64,000 bases of DNA from Saprospiraceae bacterium (GCA_018057925.1 JAGPCT010000001.1:1-64000); one strand, 5' to 3'; counted from the first letter of the stretch, positions 19,768 through 29,544 are shown. Made by a program: numbers and translations. The notes: a model not told the origin generated them from the letters alone.

Positions 19768-21092
19768 TCTATTCCAATAATCCAACCCTCTTCATTGGTA
19801 TCGATCGTATCCATACTTTTCTTAATCCCCGGAATCCATAAAATATCCTTGCCAATAACAACAACAGGCTGCGTTTTCTTTTGAAGGTAATCGAGCTTAG
19901 CATTTGTATATATATCCTGCAACTTTTGCTTCTGCCCATGCATTCCCTTTGACTTTATTTTGTCTCCATCTTGTTTTGCCCTAATGGTAAGAAGTTGTCC
20001 TTCAAAGCCTAATGATATTTTTACTTCATTATCTAATGGTAAACTATCTGAGGACTTTATATATATTTTATAATTACCATATTGTAAATTCGTATTACAT
20101 ATTTCAATAGATATAGACCCCAAATCAATATCTTTGTCCAAGATTAATATGCACTGCCGGTCACTAACTGCCATGCTATGTTGAGTATAAAATTTCGCAC
20201 CGCTTTTATTCTCCTTGATACATAAGACCATATCCTCCGCATCCGAAATTGAAAAACCATACTGTTTCATCCAGGATTTGATGATAAAAGGTGTTAAATC
20301 TAAATCCTTGACCTTGGTTAAATCCAATTTAAAACCATAATTGTTGCGATGCACATTTTGTTTTACATATAAATCAACTTTTGTCTCGACAAAGTTGTAA
20401 TATTCATTTTGAATCGACATAACTCGGGTTAAATTTGATTTTAAACCCGGAAATTCACCATAAAATGAAGGCAATATAATATTACGAATGTAATTTCTTC
20501 TATATTTATTATCTTGATTACTAATGTCTAATCTATATGGAACTTTATTAATGTTACAAAATTGTTCTAATACAGACTTTTCAAATGTAAGTAACGGCCT
20601 GATTATATTTTTATTTTTTAGAGGAATACCCCGCAATCCTTTTGGCCCTGAGCCTCTAACCAAATTTAGAAAAAAGGTTTCAATATGGTCATCCAGATGA
20701 TGTGCCGTCACAATATATTCAAAACCATTCGTTTGACACAATTCTTCAAACCATTGATACCTTAACATCCTGGCCGTTTCCTGAACTGAAGTGTGATTAC
20801 GTATTGAAAGATCTTTTGTTGCAAAAGAATTTCGATAGTATTCAATTGAATTATTTTTACAATAGTTAATCACTAACTCTTCATCCAAATCACTATCATT
20901 GCCTCGTAAAGTGAAATTACAATGAGCTACAGCAAAATCTAAACCACTTAAATGAAACATCTCCAACAATGCCATAGAGTCAGATCCGCCACTCACCCCA
21001 ATTAAAAATCGTTTTGAATTGGCATTTGAATGAATTATTTCTTCTAAATTCTTGTTAAATTGTTGTAAAATATTCTTTAAAAAAGATTTCAT
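19764..21092 (-). CDS. tilS: tRNA(Ile)-lysidine synthase
   Basis: The enzyme attaches lysine to C34 of the CAT-anticodon tRNA-Ile so that it reads AUA. The N-type PP-loop ATPase motif SGGSDSMALL lies at about 34-43, followed by AHCNFTLRG, HHLDDHIET and GIPLKNKNIIRPLL. The C-terminal TilS substrate-binding domain (GDKIKSKGMHGQKQKLQDI) is complete. The 442 residues are normal for Bacteroidota. The ATG at 21092 is chosen over a TTG three codons upstream. Confidence 0.93.
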   Translation of the reverse strand: MKSFLKNILQQFNKNLEEIIHSNANSKRFLIGVSGGSDSMALLEMFHLSGLDFAVAHCNFTLRGNDSDLDEELVINYCKNNSIEYYRNSFATKDLSIRNHTSVQETARMLRYQWFEELCQTNGFEYIVTAHHLDDHIETFFLNLVRGSGPKGLRGIPLKNKNIIRPLLTFEKSVLEQFCNINKVPYRLDISNQDNKYRRNYIRNIILPSFYGEFPGLKSNLTRVMSIQNEYYNFVETKVDLYVKQNVHRNNYGFKLDLTKVKDLDLTPFIIKSWMKQYGFSISDAEDMVLCIKENKSGAKFYTQHSMAVSDRQCILILDKDIDLGSISIEICNTNLQYGNYKIYIKSSDSLPLDNEVKISLGFEGQLLTIRAKQDGDKIKSKGMHGQKQKLQDIYTNAKLDYLQKKTQPVVVIGKDILWIPGIKKSMDTIDTNEEGWIIGIE

Positions 21093-21190
21093 TATACTCA
21101 ATATAGTTTACCTTTATTCGTTTTGAAAACAAATGTAACACAATGCTGTTATGTGCCTCCCTCTTTCAACTAATTTTTAATTACATTACT

Positions 21191-21772
21191 ATGTCTATTC
21201 ACAAATTAATCATTTTTCTTATTTTATCAACTTTCTTTTATGCTTCATGTCAACAAAGTAACAACCAAGCAAGTACAAATAGCTCTTCGCACATACGTGA
21301 TTCCGCTTCTAATAGCAAGTATTATGAAGAACCGGGATATGTAAAAGTTGTTGATTCGCCACAAACTCAAGTATTCCGCCCCACTCTACCATTAGATCAG
21401 GCTGCTTTTAAAACAGAAAAGAAAGAAATACAATCACGACTTGAAAATGAATTTCAATTTATGTTTGACCGGAACTGGAAAGTTGATGGTCGGGTTTTAG
21501 CCGGAGAGGACAAGGTATATCGCAGAGACCAGGAAGAATATACTTTTAATCGCGACGGTAGCTTTACCAGTATAATCGACGGAAAACAAGATGGTGGTAC
21601 TTGGAAAGGAAGAATGCAAAATACAACACCGGTAATTACAATATTTCCCAATGACTTACACGAAAAGGTCAGTGAATGGTTTGTCAAGAATACAGGCAAG
21701 AATATGGTTTGGTCCGGCACCTCAAGTTATAAGGATAATGCAATCATGGTACATTTTGTATTAAAAAAATAA
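21191..21772 (+). CDS. Lipoprotein with a lipocalin-like C-terminal region
   Basis: Starting at the ATG at 21191, the protein opens with a lipoprotein signal (MSIHKLIIFLILSTFFYASC, lipobox Cys20). A Ser/Asn-rich linker follows. The C-terminal ~100-residue region has a YTFNRDGSF...GTWKG pattern that resembles small lipocalin-like beta-barrel domains. A start at 21143 would bury the signal peptide and is rejected. It should be anchored in the envelope. No specific function can be given; the lipocalin link is tentative. Confidence 0.65.
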   Translation: MSIHKLIIFLILSTFFYASCQQSNNQASTNSSSHIRDSASNSKYYEEPGYVKVVDSPQTQVFRPTLPLDQAAFKTEKKEIQSRLENEFQFMFDRNWKVDGRVLAGEDKVYRRDQEEYTFNRDGSFTSIIDGKQDGGTWKGRMQNTTPVITIFPNDLHEKVSEWFVKNTGKNMVWSGTSSYKDNAIMVHFVLKK

Positions 21773-21792
21773 ATAATATAAAATATATTAAT

Positions 21793-21800
21793 TATATTTG
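21793..21800 (+). promoter_or_regulatory. -7 box of the PD40/SPOR gene
   Basis: TATATTTG fits TAnnTTTG exactly and is 27 bases before the ATG at 21827. It suggests that this gene has its own promoter rather than relying on the lipoprotein gene. Confidence 0.5.
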
Positions 21801-21826
21801 CAGTATATATTTAAATATTCAATAAT

Positions 21827-24115
21827 ATGACAAACAAGAACTTTACTATCTCAGTTTTTTTTGTGGCATTCTGCTTTTTTACAGTCACGTTAATGGCACA
21901 ATCTGACAATATTATTTTTACGGTACAAAAAGCCGAATTGAATAAGGAAACATTGGAATACAGCCCATTGTTTCTGAATGGGAATTGGATATATACACAA
22001 ATGGATAATGAAGCTGTAGTCATGTATTCTTTGGGTAGTGATGCTAATACGCCTATATCCGGATTTAATTTAAGGAAAAGTAATGTTACCGGTTTTGCAA
22101 AATCAGATCAAGGTGGATTGATAGCTATTTCTTATGGAGATAAAAAAACCAATGTCCCGGCAAAGTTGTTCAATAACAAAATTTGGTTTGCTTATCAAGA
22201 TAAAACCGGATTTGCTAGTAAATATTTTGAATTTCAACTCAATAGTCCTGATTATTCCTGTACTACACCTTATATTTCACCGGATGGCACTAAGTTATAT
22301 TTTGCTTCCAATATGCCCGGCGGATATGGAGGATTTGACTTATATGTTTGTGACTATAGGGGTAAAGAATGGAGCAAACCGAGAAATCTAGGCCCTAAAG
22401 TAAATAGCGATAAAGATGAGGTATATCCATTTTTAGTAGATAATCTTTTATTTTTCTCAAGCAATGGTCACGGTGCTTCTCGCATGGACATTTTTATAGC
22501 AGATATGGAAAAAGATAGAGGCAGACTTATTATCAATGCAGGAAGCCCTATTAATAGCCCTGCGGATGATTATGCGATGACTTTTGACAACAAAACAAGA
22601 ACAGGATACTTCCTTTCAGATAGGGATGGCGTCAATGGCAAAGCATTTAAAGTCACTAATGACAAAAAGTTAATCCTACTGAATATCAAAACCAACGAAG
22701 ATAAAAAACCCATATCAGGTGCGAAGTTGGATCTTTCAAGATGTCGAAAAAATCCTATGTATGCCAATAGCAAGGGAAGCATTATTTTGCCGGTCCCTCC
22801 GGGTGAAGACTGTTTCGTTCAGATTGGCAAAGTAGGTTACAATTCAACAACCTTTATTGTTAATTACAATGAAATCGTGGGATTAAAAAAATCTATTGAC
22901 ATATATTTATCACAGGAAGGTGTTTTTTATAAAGGTCGCGTTGTAGATGCAATAGGCAATCCGGCAACTGAAGTTGAACTTTCCATTGTAGATCAAGCTA
23001 CAGGTGAGTTGCAATATGTATTTTCAGATGACCAAGGTTATTACTCCATTGCTTTAGAACCTTTATCATTTTATTTAATTAGAACAAAAAGTCCCTATTT
23101 CAATCCTAAAGAAGTTAAATTCTCCACTCTTTCAGCCGTTCCTGCAGATATCCTTAAAGATATACAATTACAATCCAATGGAGTCGTACAACCTACAACA
23201 AAACAGACTGCCACAATGGATAACATAAAAATATCAGAAAACACCAACGTTGATGTACAAGGTAGTGTTACAGACTATGTAGAAACAGATGTCGCTAAGA
23301 AAATAGAATCTGTTAAAGGAACGGAAACTTCGGTTACGGATGCACAGAAAATGATGGATCAAAATGACGAAAAAGCTAGAACCCATAATCAAAATGCTAA
23401 GGAGGTCTCTCCAACAGAAATTCAACAAAAAGAATATCCCGTTAGTAACAAACCTATTATCATAACGCCTCCAAGTGAAGAAGAAAATAAAAATGCCAAA
23501 ACTAGGTATGCGATACAGTTGGCTGCAATTTCGGCTAGCAATACAGATACAAAAGTTTATGAAGAAAAAACAGCCGGTAAAGGTCAAATATTTGTTGTCA
23601 ATGAAAATAATTTAAATAAAGTAAGGTTAGGATTCTACAATTCAAAAGAAGAAGCAACCGCTGTAAGAGAACAACTTCCATCAGAATTACGCATTGGTTT
23701 TATTGTTGAGGTTAAAGATAATGATTACAATAAAATTATTAAATCTTTAAAACCTTCACCTAAAGCTGAGTCCACACAACCGGTACAACCAGTTCAAACA
23801 ATAAAAGAGGATAACATACCTGAACAAAAGCAAGAAATAAAGGATTCAACCATACCAAATATTCAGACAGAAACAAAAGTTGAATACAAGATTAGACTTT
23901 CAACACTTCAAGATACGAAACTATTCAATGGTTCACAGATTAAAAAGTTTGGACTTATCGAAGAAGTTAAAAGCGGTAGCCTAACGACGTTTTACCTATC
24001 AGGTTTTGAAAATAAAAAAGAAGCAATGGATATAATAGAGTCTGTCAAGTCTTCCGGATTCCCCAGAGCTCAACTTGTTAAATTGATAAATGGAGAATAT
24101 ATCATTGAAAATTAA
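21827..24115 (+). CDS. Secreted PD40 beta-propeller protein with two SPOR-like domains
   Basis: The 762 residues begin with a signal peptide (cleavage near MAQSDN). WD40-like PD40 repeats follow (PYISPDGTKLYFASNMPGGYGGFDLYV, PFLVDNLLFFSSNGHG). Next come two carboxypeptidase-regulatory-like beta domains (about 280-450), a charged Thr/Glu/Lys-rich linker, and two C-terminal modules that read as SPOR domains (TRYAIQLAAIS...VRLGFYNSKEEA and VEYKIRLSTL...FYLSGFENKKEA). Bacteroidota relatives such as PorE carry PD40 and a peptidoglycan-binding OmpA domain; here SPOR repeats, which bind denuded glycan strands, seem to take that place. I infer a periplasmic or outer-membrane scaffold tied to the cell wall. 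Confidence 0.75.
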   Translation: MTNKNFTISVFFVAFCFFTVTLMAQSDNIIFTVQKAELNKETLEYSPLFLNGNWIYTQMDNEAVVMYSLGSDANTPISGFNLRKSNVTGFAKSDQGGLIAISYGDKKTNVPAKLFNNKIWFAYQDKTGFASKYFEFQLNSPDYSCTTPYISPDGTKLYFASNMPGGYGGFDLYVCDYRGKEWSKPRNLGPKVNSDKDEVYPFLVDNLLFFSSNGHGASRMDIFIADMEKDRGRLIINAGSPINSPADDYAMTFDNKTRTGYFLSDRDGVNGKAFKVTNDKKLILLNIKTNEDKKPISGAKLDLSRCRKNPMYANSKGSIILPVPPGEDCFVQIGKVGYNSTTFIVNYNEIVGLKKSIDIYLSQEGVFYKGRVVDAIGNPATEVELSIVDQATGELQYVFSDDQGYYSIALEPLSFYLIRTKSPYFNPKEVKFSTLSAVPADILKDIQLQSNGVVQPTTKQTATMDNIKISENTNVDVQGSVTDYVETDVAKKIESVKGTETSVTDAQKMMDQNDEKARTHNQNAKEVSPTEIQQKEYPVSNKPIIITPPSEEENKNAKTRYAIQLAAISASNTDTKVYEEKTAGKGQIFVVNENNLNKVRLGFYNSKEEATAVREQLPSELRIGFIVEVKDNDYNKIIKSLKPSPKAESTQPVQPVQTIKEDNIPEQKQEIKDSTIPNIQTETKVEYKIRLSTLQDTKLFNGSQIKKFGLIEEVKSGSLTTFYLSGFENKKEAMDIIESVKSSGFPRAQLVKLINGEYIIEN

Positions 24116-24127
24116 AGCATTGTATTC

Positions 24128-24175
24128 CAGATAGTAAGAATAAAATAGTTTTGCCTATTTATTTCTTACTATCTG
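24128..24175. terminator. Hairpin terminator after the PD40/SPOR gene
   Basis: The arms CAGATAGTAAGAA and TTCTTACTATCTG are exact inverted complements around an AT-rich loop with further AT pairs inside. It lies 12 bases after the PD40 gene's stop and could serve both strands, though no long T tract follows. It sits between convergent units. Confidence 0.6.
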
Positions 24176-24190
24176 AATAACACCCACTCA

Positions 24191-24325
24191 TCACTCCTTC
24201 ACATAAAAGCAATAACCACCAAATTGATGAAACCTTTTTTCAGGTTTCTGCATGATCCAGTCCCGATAATGAGGATCAGGACTATCCAATAACATGTGGA
24301 TGTTATTCTCCGCACCATCATTCAT
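24191..24325 (-). CDS. Possible 44-residue small protein
   Basis: An uninterrupted frame runs from the ATG at 24325 to a TGA at 24191. It begins MNDGAENNIHMLLD and ends HQFGGYCFYVKE. The composition looks coding: it has Trp, His, Tyr, Cys, Phe and Pro and few of the Lys/Asn/Ile runs expected from random AT-rich DNA. It follows fumarylacetoacetase on the same strand after about 78 bases. I do not recognise the family. It could also be a remnant of a longer gene. No strong ribosome site is seen. Confidence 0.4.
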   Translation of the reverse strand: MNDGAENNIHMLLDSPDPHYRDWIMQKPEKRFHQFGGYCFYVKE

Positions 24326-24403
24326 CTTTATATAAGCATTTTATTTATTATATCTACCTATTATTCAATCAGTTACATTTGCAACTAATTCATATTGCAA
24401 TTT

Positions 24404-25639
24404 CTAATCCAAGACAGTGCCAATAGCTTGTCCGAAGCCTACTTTAATATCATCCTTTTCAGAATATGCCGTTAAAGTTATGGAGTCTCCATCCAATAAA
24501 AAAGTTCGGGTTGTGCCATCATCTAATAATATGGGTTGAGTTCCTTTCCAGGAAATTTCAAGCATTGAACCAAATGAAGTACGTTCTTTGCCGGAAATAG
24601 TACCGGATGCCATAAGATCACCGATATTGACATTGCAACCATTGACCGTATGATGCGCTAACTGTTGACTTGGATTCCAATACAAATACTTATAGTTAGT
24701 GGTACAAATATGTGTTGAGACACCTTCTTTTGTTGTCAATTCTGCTGAAATAATAATATCAAAACTTCTATCACCAATCGATTTTAAATAAGGCAACACC
24801 TCTGTTTCTTGCTTTGGACCTTCAGTTCTAAATGGCTCTAATGCTTCCATGGTCACAACCCAAGGCGAAATTGTCGATGCAAAATTCTTTCCTAAAAATG
24901 GGCCTAATGGCACATATTCCCATCGTTGAATATCCCTCGCTGACCAATCATTAAACAACACCATTCCAAAAATAAAATCTTCTGCGCTATGAACATCAAT
25001 TGTTTCGCCTAACTGTGTCTGCTTCCCTATGACAAATGCCATCTCCACTTCAATATCCATTTCCTTACTTTTACCATAAAAAGGAATTCCTGTTTCACGA
25101 TTTGGCAATTGACCCGCAGGGCGTTTGAATTTAGTCCCTGACACAACGATAGATGACGACCTACCATGGTATGCAACCGGCAAATGCAGCCAATTGGGCA
25201 TCAGCGCATTATCTGCTCCCCGGAACATAGTGCCTACATTGGTCGCATGTTCTCTACTGGAATAAAAATCCGTATAATCACCGATTTCAATCGGAAGTAC
25301 CATTTGAACAACATCTGATTCAAAAAGATATTCTTCTTCTTTCAAATTAAATCGATCGGCAAAAGCTTTATCAGAGAAAAACCGCTGCGTTAACAACCTT
25401 ATCTTTGTGGTAATACCTTTACCTAAGGCAATCATAGGATTAAGGCTGTTATTTATAAATATTCCATAAGGCAGATCAATTTCGCTAAATACCCCTGCAT
25501 CCTGCAATATATCTAAAACAATGACAAAGTCCCCTATCCGGCTAACTATCTGTCTTTCTCCGCCCAAGTCAGCAACTCCAAAAGGTATATTATAAATACT
25601 GAAATCTGAATTTTTATTTATATTCTTCCAACAATTCAT
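24404..25639 (-). CDS. Fumarylacetoacetase
   Basis: The enzyme hydrolyses fumarylacetoacetate to fumarate and acetoacetate, the last step of tyrosine breakdown. The 411 residues are normal for the family. An SH3-like N-terminal part is followed by the catalytic FAH fold with YHGRSSSIVVSGT, the metal-binding Glu-rich strand DIEVEMAFVIG, and LFNDWSARDIQRWEY...GPFLGKNFASTISPWVV. It begins 9 bases after metF, so the two share a transcript. No other genes of the homogentisate pathway are nearby. Confidence 0.92.
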   Translation of the reverse strand: MNCWKNINKNSDFSIYNIPFGVADLGGERQIVSRIGDFVIVLDILQDAGVFSEIDLPYGIFINNSLNPMIALGKGITTKIRLLTQRFFSDKAFADRFNLKEEEYLFESDVVQMVLPIEIGDYTDFYSSREHATNVGTMFRGADNALMPNWLHLPVAYHGRSSSIVVSGTKFKRPAGQLPNRETGIPFYGKSKEMDIEVEMAFVIGKQTQLGETIDVHSAEDFIFGMVLFNDWSARDIQRWEYVPLGPFLGKNFASTISPWVVTMEALEPFRTEGPKQETEVLPYLKSIGDRSFDIIISAELTTKEGVSTHICTTNYKYLYWNPSQQLAHHTVNGCNVNIGDLMASGTISGKERTSFGSMLEISWKGTQPILLDDGTTRTFLLDGDSITLTAYSEKDDIKVGFGQAIGTVLD

Positions 25640-25648
25640 TGTAAATCT

Positions 25649-26605
25649 TTAAACTACTTGTGAACAAATCTTTTTAATTGTCATCGCATCGCTCATGGTA
25701 TAATAATGAAGACAAGGAACACCTTTCTCTTTCAAATCTTTAGATTGTGCGATACACCACTCTATACCTATTTGTCTCAAATCTTCATCACTATCTACCT
25801 TTCTGGTTTCTTTAATCAAATCATTGGGTAAGTTAACAAAGAAATTTCTGGGTATAGAATTGAGCTGGTAAAGGCGAGTTAAAGGCTTAAGCCCCGGAAT
25901 AATAGGTACATTGATACCAATGTTACGACAAGCATCTACAAAATCAAAATACACCGTATTGTCGAAAAACATCTGTGTTACTATATAGTCAGCACCGGCA
26001 TCTACCTTAGCTTTTAAATAATCCAAGTCTAAGCTTTTATTTGGGGATTCAAAATGTTTTTCAGGATAGCCCGCCACACCGATACAGAAGTCGGTTGGGT
26101 TACCTTTATCAATGTTTGAATCCAAATAGCTCCCGGTATTCATACCGACAATTTGGTGAATTAAATCAACAGCATATTGATGTCCGTCCGGTTCAGGCAA
26201 AAATTTATCTTCAAATTTACGAGCATCTCCCCTGAGAGCCAAAATATTCTGTATTCCTAAAAAATTGAGATCTATCAAAGCATTTTCAGTGTCTTCCAAT
26301 GTAAATCCTCCACAAATTAAATGGGGGATTGCATCTATTCCATAACGGTGCATGATAGCAGCACAAATACCGACTGTTCCCGGTCTTTTACGAATAGATG
26401 TCTTCTGATAGTAACCGGATGGCTGCATTTTATACAAATATTCCTCCCTGTGGTAGGTTACATCAATAAAAGGAGGCTTAAACTCTATCAAAGGATCTAA
26501 AGCTTTAAATATAGTCTGCATACTTCCCCCTTTCAATGGCGGTAAAATCTCAAATGAAACAAGTGTTGAACCCTGTGCTTTGTCTAAATATTCTGTTACT
26601 TTCAT
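25649..26605 (-). CDS. metF: 5,10-methylenetetrahydrofolate reductase
   Basis: This flavoprotein makes 5-methyl-THF for methionine synthesis. The 318-residue TIM barrel has SFEILPPLKGG at the N-terminus (catalytic Glu), DVTYHRE, HLICGG, NILALRGD (FAD/folate site) and GADYIVTQMFFD. It is the first gene of the metF-fumarylacetoacetase unit and has a -7 box just upstream. Complete and ordinary in length for the bacterial enzyme. Confidence 0.92.
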   Translation of the reverse strand: MKVTEYLDKAQGSTLVSFEILPPLKGGSMQTIFKALDPLIEFKPPFIDVTYHREEYLYKMQPSGYYQKTSIRKRPGTVGICAAIMHRYGIDAIPHLICGGFTLEDTENALIDLNFLGIQNILALRGDARKFEDKFLPEPDGHQYAVDLIHQIVGMNTGSYLDSNIDKGNPTDFCIGVAGYPEKHFESPNKSLDLDYLKAKVDAGADYIVTQMFFDNTVYFDFVDACRNIGINVPIIPGLKPLTRLYQLNSIPRNFFVNLPNDLIKETRKVDSDEDLRQIGIEWCIAQSKDLKEKGVPCLHYYTMSDAMTIKKICSQVV

Positions 26606-26627
26606 GAATAAACTTAAAATGCACCGG

Positions 26628-26635
26628 CAAAAATA
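26628..26635 (-). promoter_or_regulatory. -7 box of metF
   Basis: On the minus strand, TATTTTTG is a full match to TAnnTTTG, 22 bases before the metF ATG. No clear -33 element accompanies it. It would drive metF and the fumarylacetoacetase gene. Confidence 0.5.
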
Positions 26636-26767
26636 CTGATTGCATTGTTAAATTAGTAATACAATTATTTTGATTGAATAAACGACGACTCCAATCTATT
26701 ATTTTTCAAGAGTTTGACTACATTTTATTTAAAAATGATAATCTTCACATTGAAGATACAATTTATA

Positions 26768-27910
26768 CTATTCCTCTTTTTTATTATGCTTAAAAGTACC
26801 TGAAAACAACTGAAAACCATGGTATCTACATTCTAATGGTCCATTATACAAAATAAACTTTTTAGAGGGTTTCAATCCAATGTACTTCATCGCTTCCATA
26901 TTAGAAGAGAATATCCACGCATTACTTCCAGGACATTTATGCTTGAGGTGATTGCCTATTTCTTCATAAAATCGATATACGTCAGACACCTTCATTCTTT
27001 CATCGTATGGCGGATTCATAATGATGGTAGCATTTTCTTGCTTAACATTAAAAAAGTCAAATTGACTGACGATAAATCCGGATTTCAAGGGCAATTTTTC
27101 CACATTGGTCTTTATATTATCAATAGCAATCCGACTTTTATCTGAAGCAAATACCGGTGGAATTTCCGATTTTATTTTCAGACCTGCTTCCTGAACAACT
27201 TTATTCCACAATCGTTGATCAAAATTCCTCCACTTTTGAAATGCAAATGTTTTTCTACAAAATTGAGGAGGTATGTTGGCTGACATCATTGCCGCTTCAA
27301 TGGCTATCGTGCCGGAACCTGCCATCGGATCGATAAACAAAGATTCACGATTCCATCCGGATAAATATACCAACCCGGCAGCCAATGTTTCACTCATTGG
27401 TGCACTTACCGTTTTTGTACGATAACCCCTTTTGTGCAACGATTCACCTGAACTATCTACAGATAAGGTAAATTGATCACCTGAAATTCTAACATTCAAC
27501 CTAAAGTCAGGATTTACTACATCAATAGAAGGTCTTACATCGTGCGAAGCCCGTATTCTGTCCACTATACCATCTTTAATCTTATGCATCACAAATTGAG
27601 AATGCGTAAAATATTCTGAATGAAGAACAACATCAATTGCAAAGGTCTGATCCGGAGATAAATACCCCGAAAAGTTATAAGATCTAATTTTTTTGTACAG
27701 TGTATCGATATCTCTTGCTATAAACTGGTGGAAGGGAACTAATACTCTTAATGCTGTACGAAGTTCATAATTCGCTCTATATATCAATTCTTTATCGCCA
27801 TAACAGGATACTGCCCTTACGCCGGGCTGGACATCCTGAGCTCCTAAATTTATTAATTCATTCGCCAAAACGTCCTCTAATCCTTTAAATGTGGTTACAA
27901 CTATTTCCAT
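26768..27910 (-). CDS. THUMP-domain class I RNA methyltransferase (RlmL N-terminal type)
   Basis: This 380-residue enzyme has an N-terminal THUMP domain (about 45-155). The methyltransferase domain has DPMAGSGTIAIEAA (SAM motif I, 194-207) and the N2-guanine catalytic motif NPPYDER (299-305). It corresponds to the first half of E. coli RlmL, which makes m2G2445 in 23S rRNA; the RlmK half is absent, as is usual in Bacteroidota. Its start codon overlaps the last base of the upstream carboxylase gene, so the two are translationally coupled. Confidence 0.88.
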   Translation of the reverse strand: MEIVVTTFKGLEDVLANELINLGAQDVQPGVRAVSCYGDKELIYRANYELRTALRVLVPFHQFIARDIDTLYKKIRSYNFSGYLSPDQTFAIDVVLHSEYFTHSQFVMHKIKDGIVDRIRASHDVRPSIDVVNPDFRLNVRISGDQFTLSVDSSGESLHKRGYRTKTVSAPMSETLAAGLVYLSGWNRESLFIDPMAGSGTIAIEAAMMSANIPPQFCRKTFAFQKWRNFDQRLWNKVVQEAGLKIKSEIPPVFASDKSRIAIDNIKTNVEKLPLKSGFIVSQFDFFNVKQENATIIMNPPYDERMKVSDVYRFYEEIGNHLKHKCPGSNAWIFSSNMEAMKYIGLKPSKKFILYNGPLECRYHGFQLFSGTFKHNKKEE

Positions 27911-29544
27911 TATACTTGTATCACTCCTGGGTTAAAACGTTCAATTGGTGCATGATTCGCTGCTTCTATGCCCATACTTATCCATTTACGTGTTTCTTTA
28001 GGGTCAATTATAGCATCCACCCATAATCTGGAAGCTGCATAATACGGCGTCGTCTGATTATCATACTTTGATTTTATTTCTTCGAAATAAGCTTTTTCTT
28101 CTTCTGGGTCAATGGACTTACCTTTTGCTTTTAGAGAAGACATCTCAATCTGCAAAAGTACTTTGGCAGCCTGGGCACCACCCATTACCGCAATCTTCGC
28201 TGTAGGCCAAGCAACAATAAGCCTTGGATCATAAGCTTTTCCACACATGGCATAGTTACCGGCTCCATAGCTATTGCCCATAACTACTGTAAATTTAGGT
28301 ACCGTGGAATTTGATACAGCATTTACCATTTTTGCACCATCCTTAATGATTCCTCCATGTTCAGACCTCGTGCCTACCATAAACCCGGTTACATCATGTA
28401 AAAAAACGAGGGGAATCTTCTTTTGATTGCAATTCATTATAAATCTGGCTGCTTTATCCGCTGAATCGCTGTAAATAACACCTCCAAATTGCATTTCGCC
28501 CTTTTTAGTCTTAATAACCTCTCTATTATTGGCTACTATGCCAACAGACCATCCATCAATCCTGGCATAAGCGCAAATAATTGTCCTTCCATAGTTTTCT
28601 TTATAATAAATCAATTCTGAGTTATCAACCAACCTTTCCAAGATTTCTTTTGTATCATAAGGTTTAGCTCTATCATCCGGCAATATTTCAACAATTTCCT
28701 CCGGATTCTTCAAAGGAGGCATCGGTTTTGCCCTGTCAAAACCGGTAATTTGAGGGTTTCCTAATTTTTCTACTAAGTTTCTTATAGTCTCAATACACGC
28801 ATTATCATTCGGAACATTATAATCTGTTATTCCGCTTATTTCAGTAGTTGTCTCAGCCCCTCCCAAAGTTTCCTTGTCAACATCTTCACCTATTGCCGCT
28901 TTTACTAAGTATGGACCTGCTAAAAATATAGAACCATAACCATCTACTATGAGGGCTTCATCACTCATAATGGGAAGATAGGCTCCTCCGGCAACGCAAC
29001 TACCCATAATAGCGGAGATTTGAGGAATCCCCATGGACGACATTTTGGCATTATTTCTAAAAATTCGCCCAAAATGCTCTTTATCGGGAAATATTTCATC
29101 TTGCATGGGAAGAAAAACGCCTGCACTATCCACTAAGTATATGATAGGTAAATGGTTCTCCATACTAATTTCCTGACCACGTAAATTTTTCTTTCCTGTG
29201 ATAGGAAACCATGCACCCGCCTTTACTGTCGGGTCATTTGCCACAACTAAAACAATACGATTATGAACATAGCCCATAAATATAATAACTCCTCCGGCCG
29301 GGCATCCGCCATGTTCCGGGTACATCTCATATCCTGCAAAAGCACCAATTTCTATTGAAGGTCGATCTTTGTCTAACAAAAGGGCAACGCGCTCTCGTGC
29401 AGGCAACCTATTTTCAGACTTCATTTTTTGGATTTTTTTATCACCTCCACCCAAATATATTTTTTCCAACCGACGCTGCATCCCGCTAATCAACAACTTG
29501 ATATTATCGGAACTCAACTCTTTTTGGATGTCAATATCCTTCAT
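27910..29544 (-). CDS. Acyl-CoA carboxylase carboxyltransferase subunit, methylcrotonoyl-CoA type
   Basis: The 544 residues are a carboxyltransferase of the acyl-CoA carboxylase superfamily. Motifs include YLVDSAGVFLPMQDEIFPDKEHFGRIF, MGSCVAGGAYLPIMSDE and FLHDVTGFMVG. The pattern of an Asp-rich PDKEHFGRIF stretch and the short ending APIERFNPGVIQ resembles the beta subunit of methylcrotonoyl-CoA or geranoyl-CoA carboxylase rather than the PccB type at 9.3-10.8 kb. This suggests leucine/isovalerate degradation. The biotin-carrying alpha subunit is not present in the window. Confidence 0.82.
   Translation of the reverse strand: MKDIDIQKELSSDNIKLLISGMQRRLEKIYLGGGDKKIQKMKSENRLPARERVALLLDKDRPSIEIGAFAGYEMYPEHGGCPAGGVIIFMGYVHNRIVLVVANDPTVKAGAWFPITGKKNLRGQEISMENHLPIIYLVDSAGVFLPMQDEIFPDKEHFGRIFRNNAKMSSMGIPQISAIMGSCVAGGAYLPIMSDEALIVDGYGSIFLAGPYLVKAAIGEDVDKETLGGAETTTEISGITDYNVPNDNACIETIRNLVEKLGNPQITGFDRAKPMPPLKNPEEIVEILPDDRAKPYDTKEILERLVDNSELIYYKENYGRTIICAYARIDGWSVGIVANNREVIKTKKGEMQFGGVIYSDSADKAARFIMNCNQKKIPLVFLHDVTGFMVGTRSEHGGIIKDGAKMVNAVSNSTVPKFTVVMGNSYGAGNYAMCGKAYDPRLIVAWPTAKIAVMGGAQAAKVLLQIEMSSLKAKGKSIDPEEEKAYFEEIKSKYDNQTTPYYAASRLWVDAIIDPKETRKWISMGIEAANHAPIERFNPGVIQV

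Noticed and set aside
23234-23587. 117-residue Phe- and Cys-rich frame on the minus strand
   Set aside because: It is the complement of the Lys/Glu/Thr-rich linker of the PD40/SPOR protein and has no independent support.
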